Shown: one piece after another, positions 53,891 through 62,228 of the stretch
How positions within the stretch are numbered: the first letter of the stretch is position 1
Layout: the number at the start of each line of letters is the position of its first letter
DNA from: Providencia sp. R33
GTDB taxonomy: Bacteria; Pseudomonadota; Gammaproteobacteria; Enterobacterales; Enterobacteriaceae
Reading direction: 5' to 3'
Assembly (NCBI RefSeq): GCF_019343475.1
Contig: NZ_CP072453.1
Coordinates: 2,542,001-2,606,000 of the forward strand
Length of the DNA stretch: 64,000 nucleotides
Notes under the pieces: generated by a model
What the model was told of the DNA's origin: nothing
The model's input: only the letters and a program-made list of their open reading frames with translations
Database searches by the model: none
Position numbers and translations under genes: made by a program

Positions 53891-53911
53891 GCCACAACCA
53901 TAGGATATTCA

Positions 53912-54982
53912 GTGACCGAGACAAAAAATTTGCATATCGCAACACAAGAAATCTTTCTAGAACCCGCAGATAACCAACGTTTAATGAGCCTCTGCGGGCC
54001 ATTTGACGATAATATCAAGCAGCTAGAACGCCGCCTTGCTATCGAAATTAATCGCCGTGATAACCGCTTTAAGTTATCGGGCAAGCCGTTGAATGTTCAA
54101 GCGGCGAGCAAAATTTTGCGTCAACTGTATGTCGATACCGCGCCTGTGCGCGGTGTTATTCCTGATATCGACCCTGAAAATATTCACTTAGCCATCATGG
54201 ATAGCCGCGTTTTAGAGCAATCTGCCGAAAGCGTTCCAGACTACGGCAAGGCGGTGAATATCAAAACCAAACGTGGCGTGATAAAACCTCGCACACCAAA
54301 CCAAGCGCAATATATTGCCAATATTTTGGATCATGATATTACCTTTGGTATTGGCCCTGCTGGAACGGGGAAAACCTATTTAGCGGTAGCTGCCGCGGTC
54401 GATGCTCTAGAACGCCAAGAGATTCGTCGCATTCTGCTTACGCGCCCTGCAGTTGAAGCTGGTGAAAAATTAGGTTTCTTACCTGGGGATTTAAGCCAGA
54501 AAGTCGACCCATATTTGCGCCCGCTTTATGATGCCCTATTTGAAATGTTAGGCTTTGAAAAGGTTGAAAAACTGATTGAGCGCAACGTTATTGAAGTCGC
54601 CCCGCTAGCGTATATGCGTGGACGGACATTAAATGATGCGTTTATTATTTTAGATGAAAGCCAAAACACCACCATCGAGCAGATGAAAATGTTTTTGACG
54701 CGGATTGGTTTTAACTCCAAAGCGGTTGTGACCGGGGATATCACACAAGTCGACTTACCGCGCGGCAGTAAATCAGGTCTGCGTCACGCCATTGAAGTGC
54801 TGTCTGGCGTGGATGATTTAAGCTTTAATTTCTTCCACAGTGAAGACGTGGTTCGCCACCCTGTCGTTGCCAAGGTTGTTATGGCCTACGAAGCGTGGGA
54901 AGAGCAAGATAGCAAGCGTCGCCAACAATTACGTGAAGAAAAAGAACAGCAAAAAGAGCTGGAAAAGCAGGAAAACCAATAA
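53912..54982 (+). CDS. ybeZ: PhoH-like ATPase YbeZ
   Basis: YbeZ is a PhoH-family ATPase and putative RNA helicase that partners YbeY in rRNA processing. GTG 53912 has AGGA seven bases upstream and gives 356 residues. The Walker A motif GPAGTGKTYLAV lies near residue 147, and the Walker B-like motif FIILDESQNTT near 247. The C-terminus is Gln/Lys/Glu-rich. Its stop abuts the ybeY start. Confidence 0.95.
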   Translation: MTETKNLHIATQEIFLEPADNQRLMSLCGPFDDNIKQLERRLAIEINRRDNRFKLSGKPLNVQAASKILRQLYVDTAPVRGVIPDIDPENIHLAIMDSRVLEQSAESVPDYGKAVNIKTKRGVIKPRTPNQAQYIANILDHDITFGIGPAGTGKTYLAVAAAVDALERQEIRRILLTRPAVEAGEKLGFLPGDLSQKVDPYLRPLYDALFEMLGFEKVEKLIERNVIEVAPLAYMRGRTLNDAFIILDESQNTTIEQMKMFLTRIGFNSKAVVTGDITQVDLPRGSKSGLRHAIEVLSGVDDLSFNFFHSEDVVRHPVVAKVVMAYEAWEEQDSKRRQQLREEKEQQKELEKQENQ

Positions 54983-55450
54983 ATGAGTGACGTCATTCTC
55001 GATTTACAAATTGCGTGTGAAAACCCTGAAGGTTTGCCTTCTGAAGCACTTTTTGAGCGCTGGTTAGCCGCTGTATTACCTAAATTTCAAGCACAAAGTG
55101 AAGTTACAATTCGTATTGTGGATGAAGCGGAAAGCCACCATTTAAACCTGACTTATCGCGGAAAAGATAAACCAACCAACGTGTTATCTTTTCCTTTTGA
55201 AGCGCCACCTGAAATTGAGCTTCCCCTGCTCGGCGATTTAATTATTTGCCGCCAAGTGGTTGAGCAAGAAGCCATTGAACAGCAAAAAAGTGCCGAAGAA
55301 CATTGGGCACATATGGTGGTTCACGGCTGCTTGCATTTATTAGGTTATGACCATATTGAAGATGATGAAGCCGAGGAAATGGAAGGTTTAGAAACGGAAA
55401 TCTTGGCAGAATTGGGTTATGAAGACCCCTATCTTGCGGAAAAAGAGTGA
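54983..55450 (+). CDS. ybeY: Endoribonuclease YbeY
   Basis: YbeY is a zinc-dependent endonuclease needed for 16S rRNA maturation and late-stage ribosome quality control. The 155 residues equal the E. coli length. The zinc motif HGCLHLLGYDHIEDDE (H-x3-H-x5-H) lies near residue 113, and the conserved Arg in LTYRGKDKPTNVLSFPFE is present. It starts directly after the ybeZ stop. Confidence 0.96.
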   Translation: MSDVILDLQIACENPEGLPSEALFERWLAAVLPKFQAQSEVTIRIVDEAESHHLNLTYRGKDKPTNVLSFPFEAPPEIELPLLGDLIICRQVVEQEAIEQQKSAEEHWAHMVVHGCLHLLGYDHIEDDEAEEMEGLETEILAELGYEDPYLAEKE

Positions 55451-55586
55451 CCTAACTATAATTTTTTCAGGTGTCTTTGACGAAGAAAGCATTATTTTAC
55501 AAAAAACTGACGGTAATTTTGCAGATAAACCGTCGGTTTTATGCTAAAAAAGAATGAAGTAAGCTGTTTTTATTAACTAACCAACG

Positions 55587-56229
55587 CTCTAAATACTTTA
55601 GCTTCGGCTGATTATTAATGAATGAGCATACATAAGTATGTGATTCGGGTAGCCGAGTGCAGCCAACAACGCTGCGGTTCGATATGTGACGAGTAACGAC
55701 TATTTAATACTCTAAATAATTCGGATTGCAGCTAGGCGGCCAGCAAGGATACCCGATGAGCATACATAAGTATGTGATTCGGGTAGCCGAGTGCAGCCAA
55801 CAACGCTGCGGTTCGATATGTGACGAGTAACGACTATTTAATACTCTAAATAATTCGGATTGCGGCTAGGCGGCCAGCGAGGATATCCGATGAGCATACA
55901 TAAGTATGTGATTCGGGTAGCCGAGTGCAGCCAACAACGCTGCGGTTCGATATATGACGAGTAACGACTATTTAATACTCTAAATAATTCGGATTGCGGC
56001 TAGGCGGCCAGCGAGGATACCCGATGAGCATACATAAGTATGTGATTCGGGTAGCCGAGTGCAGCCAACAACGCTGCGGTTCGATATATGACGAGTAACG
56101 ACTATTTAATACTCTAAATAATTCGGATTGCGGCTAGGCGGCCAGCGAGGATACCCGATGAGCATACATAAGTATGTGATTCGGGTAGCCGAGTGCAGCC
56201 AACAACGCTGCGGTTCGAAGTATGACGAG
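55587..56229. repeat. Tandem array of five ERIC-like elements between ybeY and corC
   Basis: Units A-E occupy 55587-55693, 55710-55827, 55844-55961, 55978-56095 and 56112-56229. Their core (GCATACATAAGTATGTGAT) recurs every 134 bp exactly: 118 bp of element plus a constant 16-bp spacer (TAACGACTATTTAATA). Units B-E are almost identical; unit A has a diverged left arm. Each has imperfect terminal inverted repeats (CTCTAAATAATTCGG against CCGAACCG-type bases near GACGAG), so it can fold into a long hairpin. The core matches the ERIC consensus core. The last unit ends 30 bp before corC. Confidence 0.9.
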
Positions 56230-56259
56230 TATTTTTTGAGGAAAAAAAAATTAACCGCC

Positions 56260-57144
56260 ATGAGCGACGATAACTCTTCGAGTAGCGATAACCCTGGCCC
56301 TAAGAAAGGGTTCTTTGCACTGTTAAATCACCTTTTCCATGGTGAACCTAAAAATCGTGATGATTTAGTCGAATTAATCCGCGACTCTGAGCAAAACGAT
56401 TTAATCGATCCTGATACCCGTGAAATGCTTGAAGGGGTTATGGATATCGCGGATCAGCGCGTGCGCGACATTATGATCCCGCGTTCCCAAATTGTTACCT
56501 TAAAACGTAACCAAACGCTTGATGAGTGCTTGGATGTCATTATTGACTCTGCTCACTCGCGCTTCCCTGTTATCAGCGAAGACAAAGACCACATTGAAGG
56601 GCTGTTGATGGCAAAAGATTTATTGCCATTTATGCGTACAGATGCTGAGCCTTTTAGTATCGACAAAGTCTTGCGCCAAGCGGTTGTTGTCCCTGAAAGT
56701 AAACGAGTAGACCGATTACTCAAAGAGTTCCGTTCCCAACGCTACCATATGGCTATCGTTATCGATGAGTTTGGTGGTGTTTCTGGTCTTGTGACCATTG
56801 AAGATATTTTAGAGTTGATTGTGGGTGAAATTGAAGACGAATATGACGATCAAGACGACGTTGATGTTCGCCAGTTGAGCCGTCATTCCTATTCTGTCCG
56901 CGCATTGACGCAGATTGAAGATTTCAATGACGCTTTCAATACCCATTTTAGCGATGACGAAGTGGATACCGTTGGTGGATTGGTCATGCAAGCCTTTGGT
57001 CATTTGCCTTCCCGCGGTGAAACCATCACAATAGATAATTATCAGTTTAAAGTTGCTATGGCAGACAGTCGTCGAATTCTTCTGCTTCATGTGAAAATTC
57101 CAGACGATGCGCCAGTTCCTACTTTGGAAGAAGAACAGACTTAA
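56260..57144 (+). CDS. corC: CNNM-family transport-associated protein CorC (YbeX)
   Basis: CorC is a CBS-domain protein linked to magnesium and cobalt efflux and, through its operon, to ribosome biogenesis. I chose ATG 56260 (MSDDNSSSSDN), which matches E. coli CorC and gives 294 residues. An upstream frame from 56128 translates ERIC sequence and is not protein-like. Two CBS domains span about residues 65-190 (MIPRSQIVTL, MAIVIDEFGGVSGLVTIEDI), and a CorC_HlyC domain follows. The nearest GAGGA is about 18 bases upstream, far from ideal. The stop overlaps lnt by one base. Confidence 0.93.
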   Translation: MSDDNSSSSDNPGPKKGFFALLNHLFHGEPKNRDDLVELIRDSEQNDLIDPDTREMLEGVMDIADQRVRDIMIPRSQIVTLKRNQTLDECLDVIIDSAHSRFPVISEDKDHIEGLLMAKDLLPFMRTDAEPFSIDKVLRQAVVVPESKRVDRLLKEFRSQRYHMAIVIDEFGGVSGLVTIEDILELIVGEIEDEYDDQDDVDVRQLSRHSYSVRALTQIEDFNDAFNTHFSDDEVDTVGGLVMQAFGHLPSRGETITIDNYQFKVAMADSRRILLLHVKIPDDAPVPTLEEEQT

Positions 57145-58676
57145 TGAACTCAACGTCTATGTATCAAAGTCAGTGGTTGCGGTTACTGCTGGCTTTATTA
57201 TTCGGAGCCAGTGGAACACTGGCTTTTTCGCCTTTTGATATCTGGCCTGCCGCGCTTCTCTCTATTTTATTTCTCCTGCTACTCACCTTAGAACGCAACG
57301 TAAAACAATCTTTTGCGATTGCTTTTGCATGGGGATTTGGCTTGTTTGGCAGTGGCGTCAATTGGGTCTATGTCAGTATCGCTGATTTCGGCGGAATGCC
57401 AGGGCCTGTCAACGTCTTTATTGTCATTTTATTAGCTGCTTACCTTTCGCTTTATACTGGCCTATTTGGTGGTTTACTGGCTAAACTTGCCCCTAAAGCC
57501 AATATTTGGCGTTTGGTATTTGTGGCGCCTACCCTCTGGCAAGTCACTGAATTTCTGCGAGGTTGGGTATTAACTGGCTTCCCATGGCTGCAATTTGGTT
57601 ATAGCCAAATTGATGGGCCGATGAAAGCTCTTGCCCCTGTATTTGGGGTAGAAATGATTACATTGCTGTTATTTAGCATTAGTGGTCTGTTAGTGCTCGC
57701 TATCCTGCGCCGCAGCTTTATCGCACTCGCTGTTGCAGCTGCCTTAATTTTTGCTCCATTAATTGCCAAAAATGTTCAATGGTTTACCCCCCTTGAAAGC
57801 AAAAAAATGGAAGTGGCACTGGTTCAAGGCAATATTCCCCAATCGATGAAGTGGGAAGCCAGCTTTTTACAAAAAACCAAAGACACTTATATGGAGCTAT
57901 CTCGCCCTTATATTGGCAAAGCGTCTTTGATTATTTGGCCTGAATCAGCGGTGCCTTCCGTTGAACTCGATAACCAAACGTGGCTTAAATCCCTCGACCA
58001 ATTATTAGCAGAGTCAAACACTCAGTTAATTACAGGTATTGTCGATGCACGTCCGATGGACGGTGAATACACTTTCTATAATACAATCATTGTATTAGGG
58101 GATAAAAAACCATATTTATATCCGTCCAAAAACCGTTATAACAAACACCATTTAGTGCCATTTGGTGAATATGTGCCTTTAGAAGATTTACTGCGCCCTA
58201 TCGCACCGTTCTTTAATTTGCCGATGTCTGGTTTTAGTCGTGGAGATTATGAACAAGCGCAATTAGCGGTTGGTAATATTCATCTAACAGCGGCTATTTG
58301 TTATGAAATTATTTTAGGTACGCAGGTCAGGGATAACTTTAAACCTGATAGCGATTACTTACTTACCGTTTCAAATGACGCGTGGTTTGGAAAATCCATA
58401 GGCCCTTGGCAACACTTCCAGATGGCACGGATGCGCTCCTTAGAATTGGGTCGTCCTCTGCTACGCTCAACCAATAACGGTATTACTGCGGTGATCAGTG
58501 CGGATGGTTCTATTCAGGATATGCTGCCACAATTCACAACCGCCACACTTGCCACTAAAGTGACGCCAACAACAGGGTTAACCCCTTATGCACGTTGGAG
58601 CAACTACCCAATGTGGGGAACAGTTGTTGTATTTGGTGTACTTGGTTTTGCGATGAACCGACGCCGTAAGCACTGA
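57144..58676 (+). CDS. lnt: Apolipoprotein N-acyltransferase Lnt
   Basis: Lnt adds the third acyl chain to lipoproteins in the inner membrane, for example Pal in this window. The 510-residue product has about six N-terminal helices, then a nitrilase-like periplasmic domain with the triad Glu in WPESAVPS (about residue 268), Lys in YNKHHLVPFGEYVPLE (about 335) and Cys in AAICYEIILG (about 387), and a final helix. The start overlaps corC (TAATG). Confidence 0.96.
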   Translation: MNSTSMYQSQWLRLLLALLFGASGTLAFSPFDIWPAALLSILFLLLLTLERNVKQSFAIAFAWGFGLFGSGVNWVYVSIADFGGMPGPVNVFIVILLAAYLSLYTGLFGGLLAKLAPKANIWRLVFVAPTLWQVTEFLRGWVLTGFPWLQFGYSQIDGPMKALAPVFGVEMITLLLFSISGLLVLAILRRSFIALAVAAALIFAPLIAKNVQWFTPLESKKMEVALVQGNIPQSMKWEASFLQKTKDTYMELSRPYIGKASLIIWPESAVPSVELDNQTWLKSLDQLLAESNTQLITGIVDARPMDGEYTFYNTIIVLGDKKPYLYPSKNRYNKHHLVPFGEYVPLEDLLRPIAPFFNLPMSGFSRGDYEQAQLAVGNIHLTAAICYEIILGTQVRDNFKPDSDYLLTVSNDAWFGKSIGPWQHFQMARMRSLELGRPLLRSTNNGITAVISADGSIQDMLPQFTTATLATKVTPTTGLTPYARWSNYPMWGTVVVFGVLGFAMNRRRKH

Positions 58677-58685
58677 GTTATTAAT

Positions 58686-58720
58686 CAGCCTCAATAGTCA
58701 ATAAACGTCTATTGAGGCTG
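58686..58720. terminator. Hairpin between lnt and the NAD-kinase-like gene
   Basis: CAGCCTCAATAG and CTATTGAGGCTG form a perfect 12-pair stem around an 11-base loop between two convergent genes. No U-tract is present, so termination is likely but not typical. Confidence 0.6.
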
Positions 58721-58731
58721 ATGATATTAAA

Positions 58732-59658
58732 CTAAGCAATGAGTTGTCCTTGTATATCCGCAATCCCCACCGTCACAATACACCCCGCGTTAAATTGCAA
58801 AAAATCCTCTTCAATGCCATCTGAAAAAATCACCCCGTTATCAGGCATTAGAGACTCCAGTGCTAATGGACTATTGGGCTCTATCGTCCCAAAAACCCAC
58901 TTTGTGCCCGTTGTTTTACTTAAGAATGGCTCTCTCACGCTAAACTGTAACTTGTTGTCTCCCCATGAAAATCCATTCGCCAGCGGGTGATTTTTTGTGC
59001 CTGTAATCGCCTGAGCGCCGGCCAAAATAGATTGAAACCACCCTGTTGACCCAAGACCTGTCGAAATAATGATCCCTGACGAAGACTGAAACTCTTGCTC
59101 GCCTTGCCAGTTAAGCAGATACCGCACTGATGTATGGCTTTTGGGGCCAATAAATAAGTCATTTACCGCTAATAAAGACTGCCCATCATTCGTTGTGGCC
59201 TTAGCAAAAGTCACCGATTTTTGTGCCATTTTCCCTTTTAATGTCTGGGTTACCACATCCCTTAATTGACCGATTTCAAAGGGCAACAACTTACCATCCC
59301 ACCTTGCAGGGTCTGGGTTGATGGCAATCACAGGTTGACCTTGCAGGTATTTTAGCGTGTTCGCAACCAAACCATCTTGCCCAATAACCACCACAATATC
59401 CTGTTTGGAAAATTGGTAACTGGGTAGTAATTTTCTTTCTAATAATTGAAATCGACCTAGTGATTTCAATACAGATTCCGCTTGAACTAATTGCCGTTGG
59501 TATAAATCATGTTCATGTAAGTAATCATCAACCTCGACATGATTATGCTCTAAATAGAATTTGGCTTGCGGCCATGTGTTAAAACGTTCAATCAGCTCTT
59601 GTAAGCGTGTCTTACGCATGACTAAGACAAAACGCGCATCATCAATTCCTTTCATCAT
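58732..59658 (-). CDS. NAD-kinase-like protein with altered GGDG motif
   Basis: The 308-residue product resembles the ATP-NAD kinase superfamily. The family's GGDG motif appears as GQDG at residues 93-96, keeping the Asp but changing the second Gly. The NE/ND motif is AVNDLFI near 165. The third motif, normally STPTGSTAY, reads STGLGSTGWF at 199-208. A 90-residue N-terminal extension is unusual. ATG 59658 overlaps the stop of the SPFH gene by 4 bp (ATGA), so the two are coupled. Whether it phosphorylates NAD is not clear; it may act on another nucleotide or only bind one. Confidence 0.75.
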   Translation of the reverse strand: MMKGIDDARFVLVMRKTRLQELIERFNTWPQAKFYLEHNHVEVDDYLHEHDLYQRQLVQAESVLKSLGRFQLLERKLLPSYQFSKQDIVVVIGQDGLVANTLKYLQGQPVIAINPDPARWDGKLLPFEIGQLRDVVTQTLKGKMAQKSVTFAKATTNDGQSLLAVNDLFIGPKSHTSVRYLLNWQGEQEFQSSSGIIISTGLGSTGWFQSILAGAQAITGTKNHPLANGFSWGDNKLQFSVREPFLSKTTGTKWVFGTIEPNSPLALESLMPDNGVIFSDGIEEDFLQFNAGCIVTVGIADIQGQLIA

Positions 59659-60674
59659 TTAGCCCCTTTTTTCATTAATTGGCCGAATAAATCAGGGGAG
59701 ATATTAAGCTCACCAATTTTTCCTGCATTTTGTGCCAGTGATTCAAACGCCATCGCCATTAACTGTTCTGGCCCCATTTTGGCCAGCGCTAACGCTTTTA
59801 AATTCTCCACAGGTAACTGGCTATAGGCTTTCATTTTTGATTCAATGGCATATGCATCTGCATCAGATTGAATACGTTGGTTCCCGACACTGAGCGCCAC
59901 CAATTCTTGGCGTTTTTCTTCCGCATTGACTTGTGCGGTCAACTCCTCTTGCTCGATTTCAGTACGTTCACGTAATAATCGACGTTCATTATCCAATCGC
60001 GCCTCTTCGATTTGCTGCTCTTTCGCTTGAACGGAGAGATCGGTTTCTAATTCTGCCTCTTTGATAGTCCGTTCTTGCTCAACAGAGAATTTGCGCCTTG
60101 CGTAAATCGCATCATCCGCCTCTTTTAGAATGGACTCCCTCGCCTGCGCTTCAAGTGCTTTCAAGGTTTCCGGTGATGGTGTAATCGCCGCAATAGAGAC
60201 CTCAAGAATGTCTATCCCTAATGAATTGATAACCGACTGTTCCGCTAACTGTTGGGAAACCAACGTAACTAATGAACGGCTAATTAATAATGCATCACGT
60301 AATGATGTACTTTGGATTTTCGCTTGGATCACCGTTTGCGCCGCACGTACCACCCTGTCGCTCATTTTTAATGGGTCTTCGGATGAATAACCTTTCCCGT
60401 CTTTGGTTAAGTTAAAATTTAATACATCGGCCGTTTTTTCTGGCTCTTTGACTTGAAATGAAATTTGCCCCTGTACTCGTAAGCTTTGAAAATCAGCAGT
60501 TTGTAGGTTAAAAATAAACGGCGCCTCTTGTGCATTGAGTGGTAAAGCGGCAATCGATGTTTTATCTGCGTTATACCAAAAACTGATCCCTTTGCCTTGC
60601 TTACGTACCTTTCCATTCACTGATTGAATAACAAAAGTGGATGAGTCTGCTTTGAAATATTTAAAGTTAATCAT
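59655..60674 (-). CDS. Soluble SPFH/band 7 domain protein
   Basis: The 339-residue product has an SPFH-like domain (about residues 10-185), containing the typical GQISFQVKEPEK strand and an NSLGIDILEVSIAAITPSPE end. A long charged coiled coil follows (about 180-275, rich in Glu, Arg and Gln) and a C-terminal Ala/Leu/Met-rich tail. There is no N-terminal membrane helix, unlike flotillins, stomatins or HflKC, so it is probably cytoplasmic or peripheral. It is co-transcribed with the NAD-kinase-like gene and divergent from the NrtR-like regulator. Function is unknown. Confidence 0.8.
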   Translation of the reverse strand: MINFKYFKADSSTFVIQSVNGKVRKQGKGISFWYNADKTSIAALPLNAQEAPFIFNLQTADFQSLRVQGQISFQVKEPEKTADVLNFNLTKDGKGYSSEDPLKMSDRVVRAAQTVIQAKIQSTSLRDALLISRSLVTLVSQQLAEQSVINSLGIDILEVSIAAITPSPETLKALEAQARESILKEADDAIYARRKFSVEQERTIKEAELETDLSVQAKEQQIEEARLDNERRLLRERTEIEQEELTAQVNAEEKRQELVALSVGNQRIQSDADAYAIESKMKAYSQLPVENLKALALAKMGPEQLMAMAFESLAQNAGKIGELNISPDLFGQLMKKGAK

Positions 60675-60691
60675 AGTGGATCCCTCATTAT

Positions 60692-60762
60692 TGTCTTTAT
60701 GACCTTAATAAATTATTGTCTTATAGACACAAACAAGTCAAGCATTAAATGTCTTAATGACA
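60692..60762. promoter_or_regulatory. Three candidate NrtR-like operators
   Basis: The 151-bp gap between the divergent genes has three related 13-bp sites: TGTCTTTATGACC (60692-60704), TGTCTTATAGACA (60717-60729) and TGTCTTAATGACA (60750-60762). They follow a common TGTC-TTWWW-GAC pattern with centres 25 and 33 bp apart. They are good candidates for binding by the adjacent NrtR-like protein. Confidence 0.65.
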
Positions 60763-60825
60763 ATAACTATTTTTGCGTGTATGATTTAACCCTAAAATTC
60801 ATCTTTAACGTTAAGTGGTAACAAT

Positions 60826-61539
60826 ATGAATGAAAAAGAGTTTCTTGCTAGCTATGACAGAAAAGAATACTTATCGCCTTTACTCACTGTCGATGCCGTT
60901 TTGTTTACTTACCATGAAAACACGTTGAAGGTATTATTGGTTGAACGAGCAAGTTTCCCCGAAAAAGGGAAATGGGGCTTACCAGGGGGATTTATTGATG
61001 AGCAAAATGATCAAACCTTAGAAGAGACGGTTTTACGCAAACTAAAAGAAAAAACAGGCGTGATCCCCCCTTATATTGAGCAACTTTGTACAGTCGGCAA
61101 CCACCAACGCGATCCGCGCGGTTGGTCTGTGACAGTATGTTATACCGCATTGATTGCTTACCAAGCCTGCGAAGCACATATTGAAACGGTAGATTCCGTC
61201 AAATGGGTAGCGATTGATGAGATTGAACAGCTCCCCCTCGCATTTGATCATCTTGAACTTTACCAACAAGCCAGAGCTCGCTTAACACAAAAATCCCTGT
61301 ATTCAATTGTGCCGGGCTTTGCCCTACCTGATGTATTCACCCTAGCAGAGTTACAACACGTACATGAGGTATTGATTGGTAAGCCCTTGCAAAATAAATC
61401 TTTTCGGCGACGTTTAGAGCAAGCCGATTTATTGATTGATACTGGTGAAAAGCGCCATGAACGGGGTCGCCCTGCTAATTTATACCGTTTAAAGTCCCAA
61501 TCAGCCGATTACCGTTTTATTCGCAATTTAGAATTTTAG
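60826..61539 (+). CDS. NrtR-like Nudix-related transcriptional regulator
   Basis: The 237-residue product joins a Nudix domain (about residues 15-150) to a C-terminal winged helix (about 160-230, ending GEKRHERGRPANLYRL), the layout of NrtR regulators of NAD metabolism. The Nudix box is degenerate: the catalytic REUxEE reads RKLKEK, so it is probably a sensor for an ADP-ribose-type ligand and not a hydrolase. It is divergent from the SPFH/NAD-kinase-like pair and likely represses it through the sites at 60692-60762. Confidence 0.85.
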   Translation: MNEKEFLASYDRKEYLSPLLTVDAVLFTYHENTLKVLLVERASFPEKGKWGLPGGFIDEQNDQTLEETVLRKLKEKTGVIPPYIEQLCTVGNHQRDPRGWSVTVCYTALIAYQACEAHIETVDSVKWVAIDEIEQLPLAFDHLELYQQARARLTQKSLYSIVPGFALPDVFTLAELQHVHEVLIGKPLQNKSFRRRLEQADLLIDTGEKRHERGRPANLYRLKSQSADYRFIRNLEF

Positions 61540-61548
61540 CTATTGATA

Positions 61549-61574
61549 CGCCTGATAAAAACCATTATCAGGCG
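61549..61574. terminator. Hairpin between the NrtR-like and lipoprotein genes
   Basis: CGCCTGATAA-AAACCA-TTATCAGGCG is a perfect ten-pair stem between two convergent genes. T-tracts are weak on both sides. Confidence 0.6.
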
Positions 61575-61586
61575 CTATAAAAAAGA

Positions 61587-62117
61587 TTAGTGGCAAATAG
61601 CTGGAGTCACTATGTAGGTGAAAACCAATTTATCTGACTTATGGTAATTGTGCGTGATCCCTTCTGGGAACATTTCATGCAGCATTTTCATACCTGCATC
61701 TTTACCACAATAGTTTTTATCTAAGATTTCACGCATATTTTGCTGCCAGTTTTTACCTTCTAGAACATTATCAGGGATACCCTTGATGGTGTATTGGTAA
61801 AACAACATGCCATTTTGGTTAGCGGTCACTTCCGTCAATAATGTGACGTCATCAATCAACATCGGCAATGCTTTTGCCATTTCAGTCAAGAAAACATCAC
61901 GTAGTAATGTCGGGTCATCATCCCCTTTGGCATTAAACGCATTAATTTTATCTTCCGTTGAATTGGCTTTTATTTCATCATAGCGTTGTTTTAATTCTGA
62001 ATTTGCTGTTGACCCTGACGTTTGTTCAACCGGTTTTTTCTCTCCCACATCGGGGGAACACCCTGCGATTAATACTACACCTAACAGTAACCCAACCACT
62101 TTTTTAAACATAACCAT
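61587..62117 (-). CDS. Uncharacterised lipoprotein
   Basis: I do not recognise this 176-residue protein. It begins with a lipoprotein signal and a clear lipobox, LIAGCS, near residue 21. A charged, Lys/Glu-rich region follows, then a compact domain with two late cysteines (NYCGKDAG and the PAICH end) that may form a disulfide. Asp or Glu does not directly follow as an inner-membrane retention signal (the residues after Cys are Ser-Pro), so an outer-membrane location is likely. ATG 62117 has AGGTG six bases upstream. It lies next to the thiol-redox genes scsD and scsC, but a terminator separates them. Confidence 0.75.
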   Translation of the reverse strand: MVMFKKVVGLLLGVVLIAGCSPDVGEKKPVEQTSGSTANSELKQRYDEIKANSTEDKINAFNAKGDDDPTLLRDVFLTEMAKALPMLIDDVTLLTEVTANQNGMLFYQYTIKGIPDNVLEGKNWQQNMREILDKNYCGKDAGMKMLHEMFPEGITHNYHKSDKLVFTYIVTPAICH

Positions 62118-62187
62118 CCCATTCACCTATTTTATTATTTATATAGCCGAATGAGTTTACCATAATGATAAATTAAACTTATAGGCA

Positions 62188-62218
62188 GAAAAATCCCCTT
62201 TTTCAACCTAAAGGGGAT
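62188..62218 (-). terminator. Terminator of scsBCD
   Basis: Leftward ATCCCCTTT-AGGTTGA-AAAAGGGGAT forms a nine-pair stem running into TTTT, 10 bp after the scsD stop. Confidence 0.88.
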
Positions 62219-62228
62219 GATGAAGAGA

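Noticed and set aside
56128..56259. N-terminal extension of CorC from an upstream ATG
   Set aside because: These 44 codons translate ERIC repeat sequence; homology places the start at 56260.
58732..61539. Reading the SPFH/NAD-kinase-like pair as an anti-phage defence system
   Set aside because: There is no toxin, nuclease or NADase domain and no neighbouring defence or mobile genes; a metabolic or envelope role with NrtR control fits better on present evidence.
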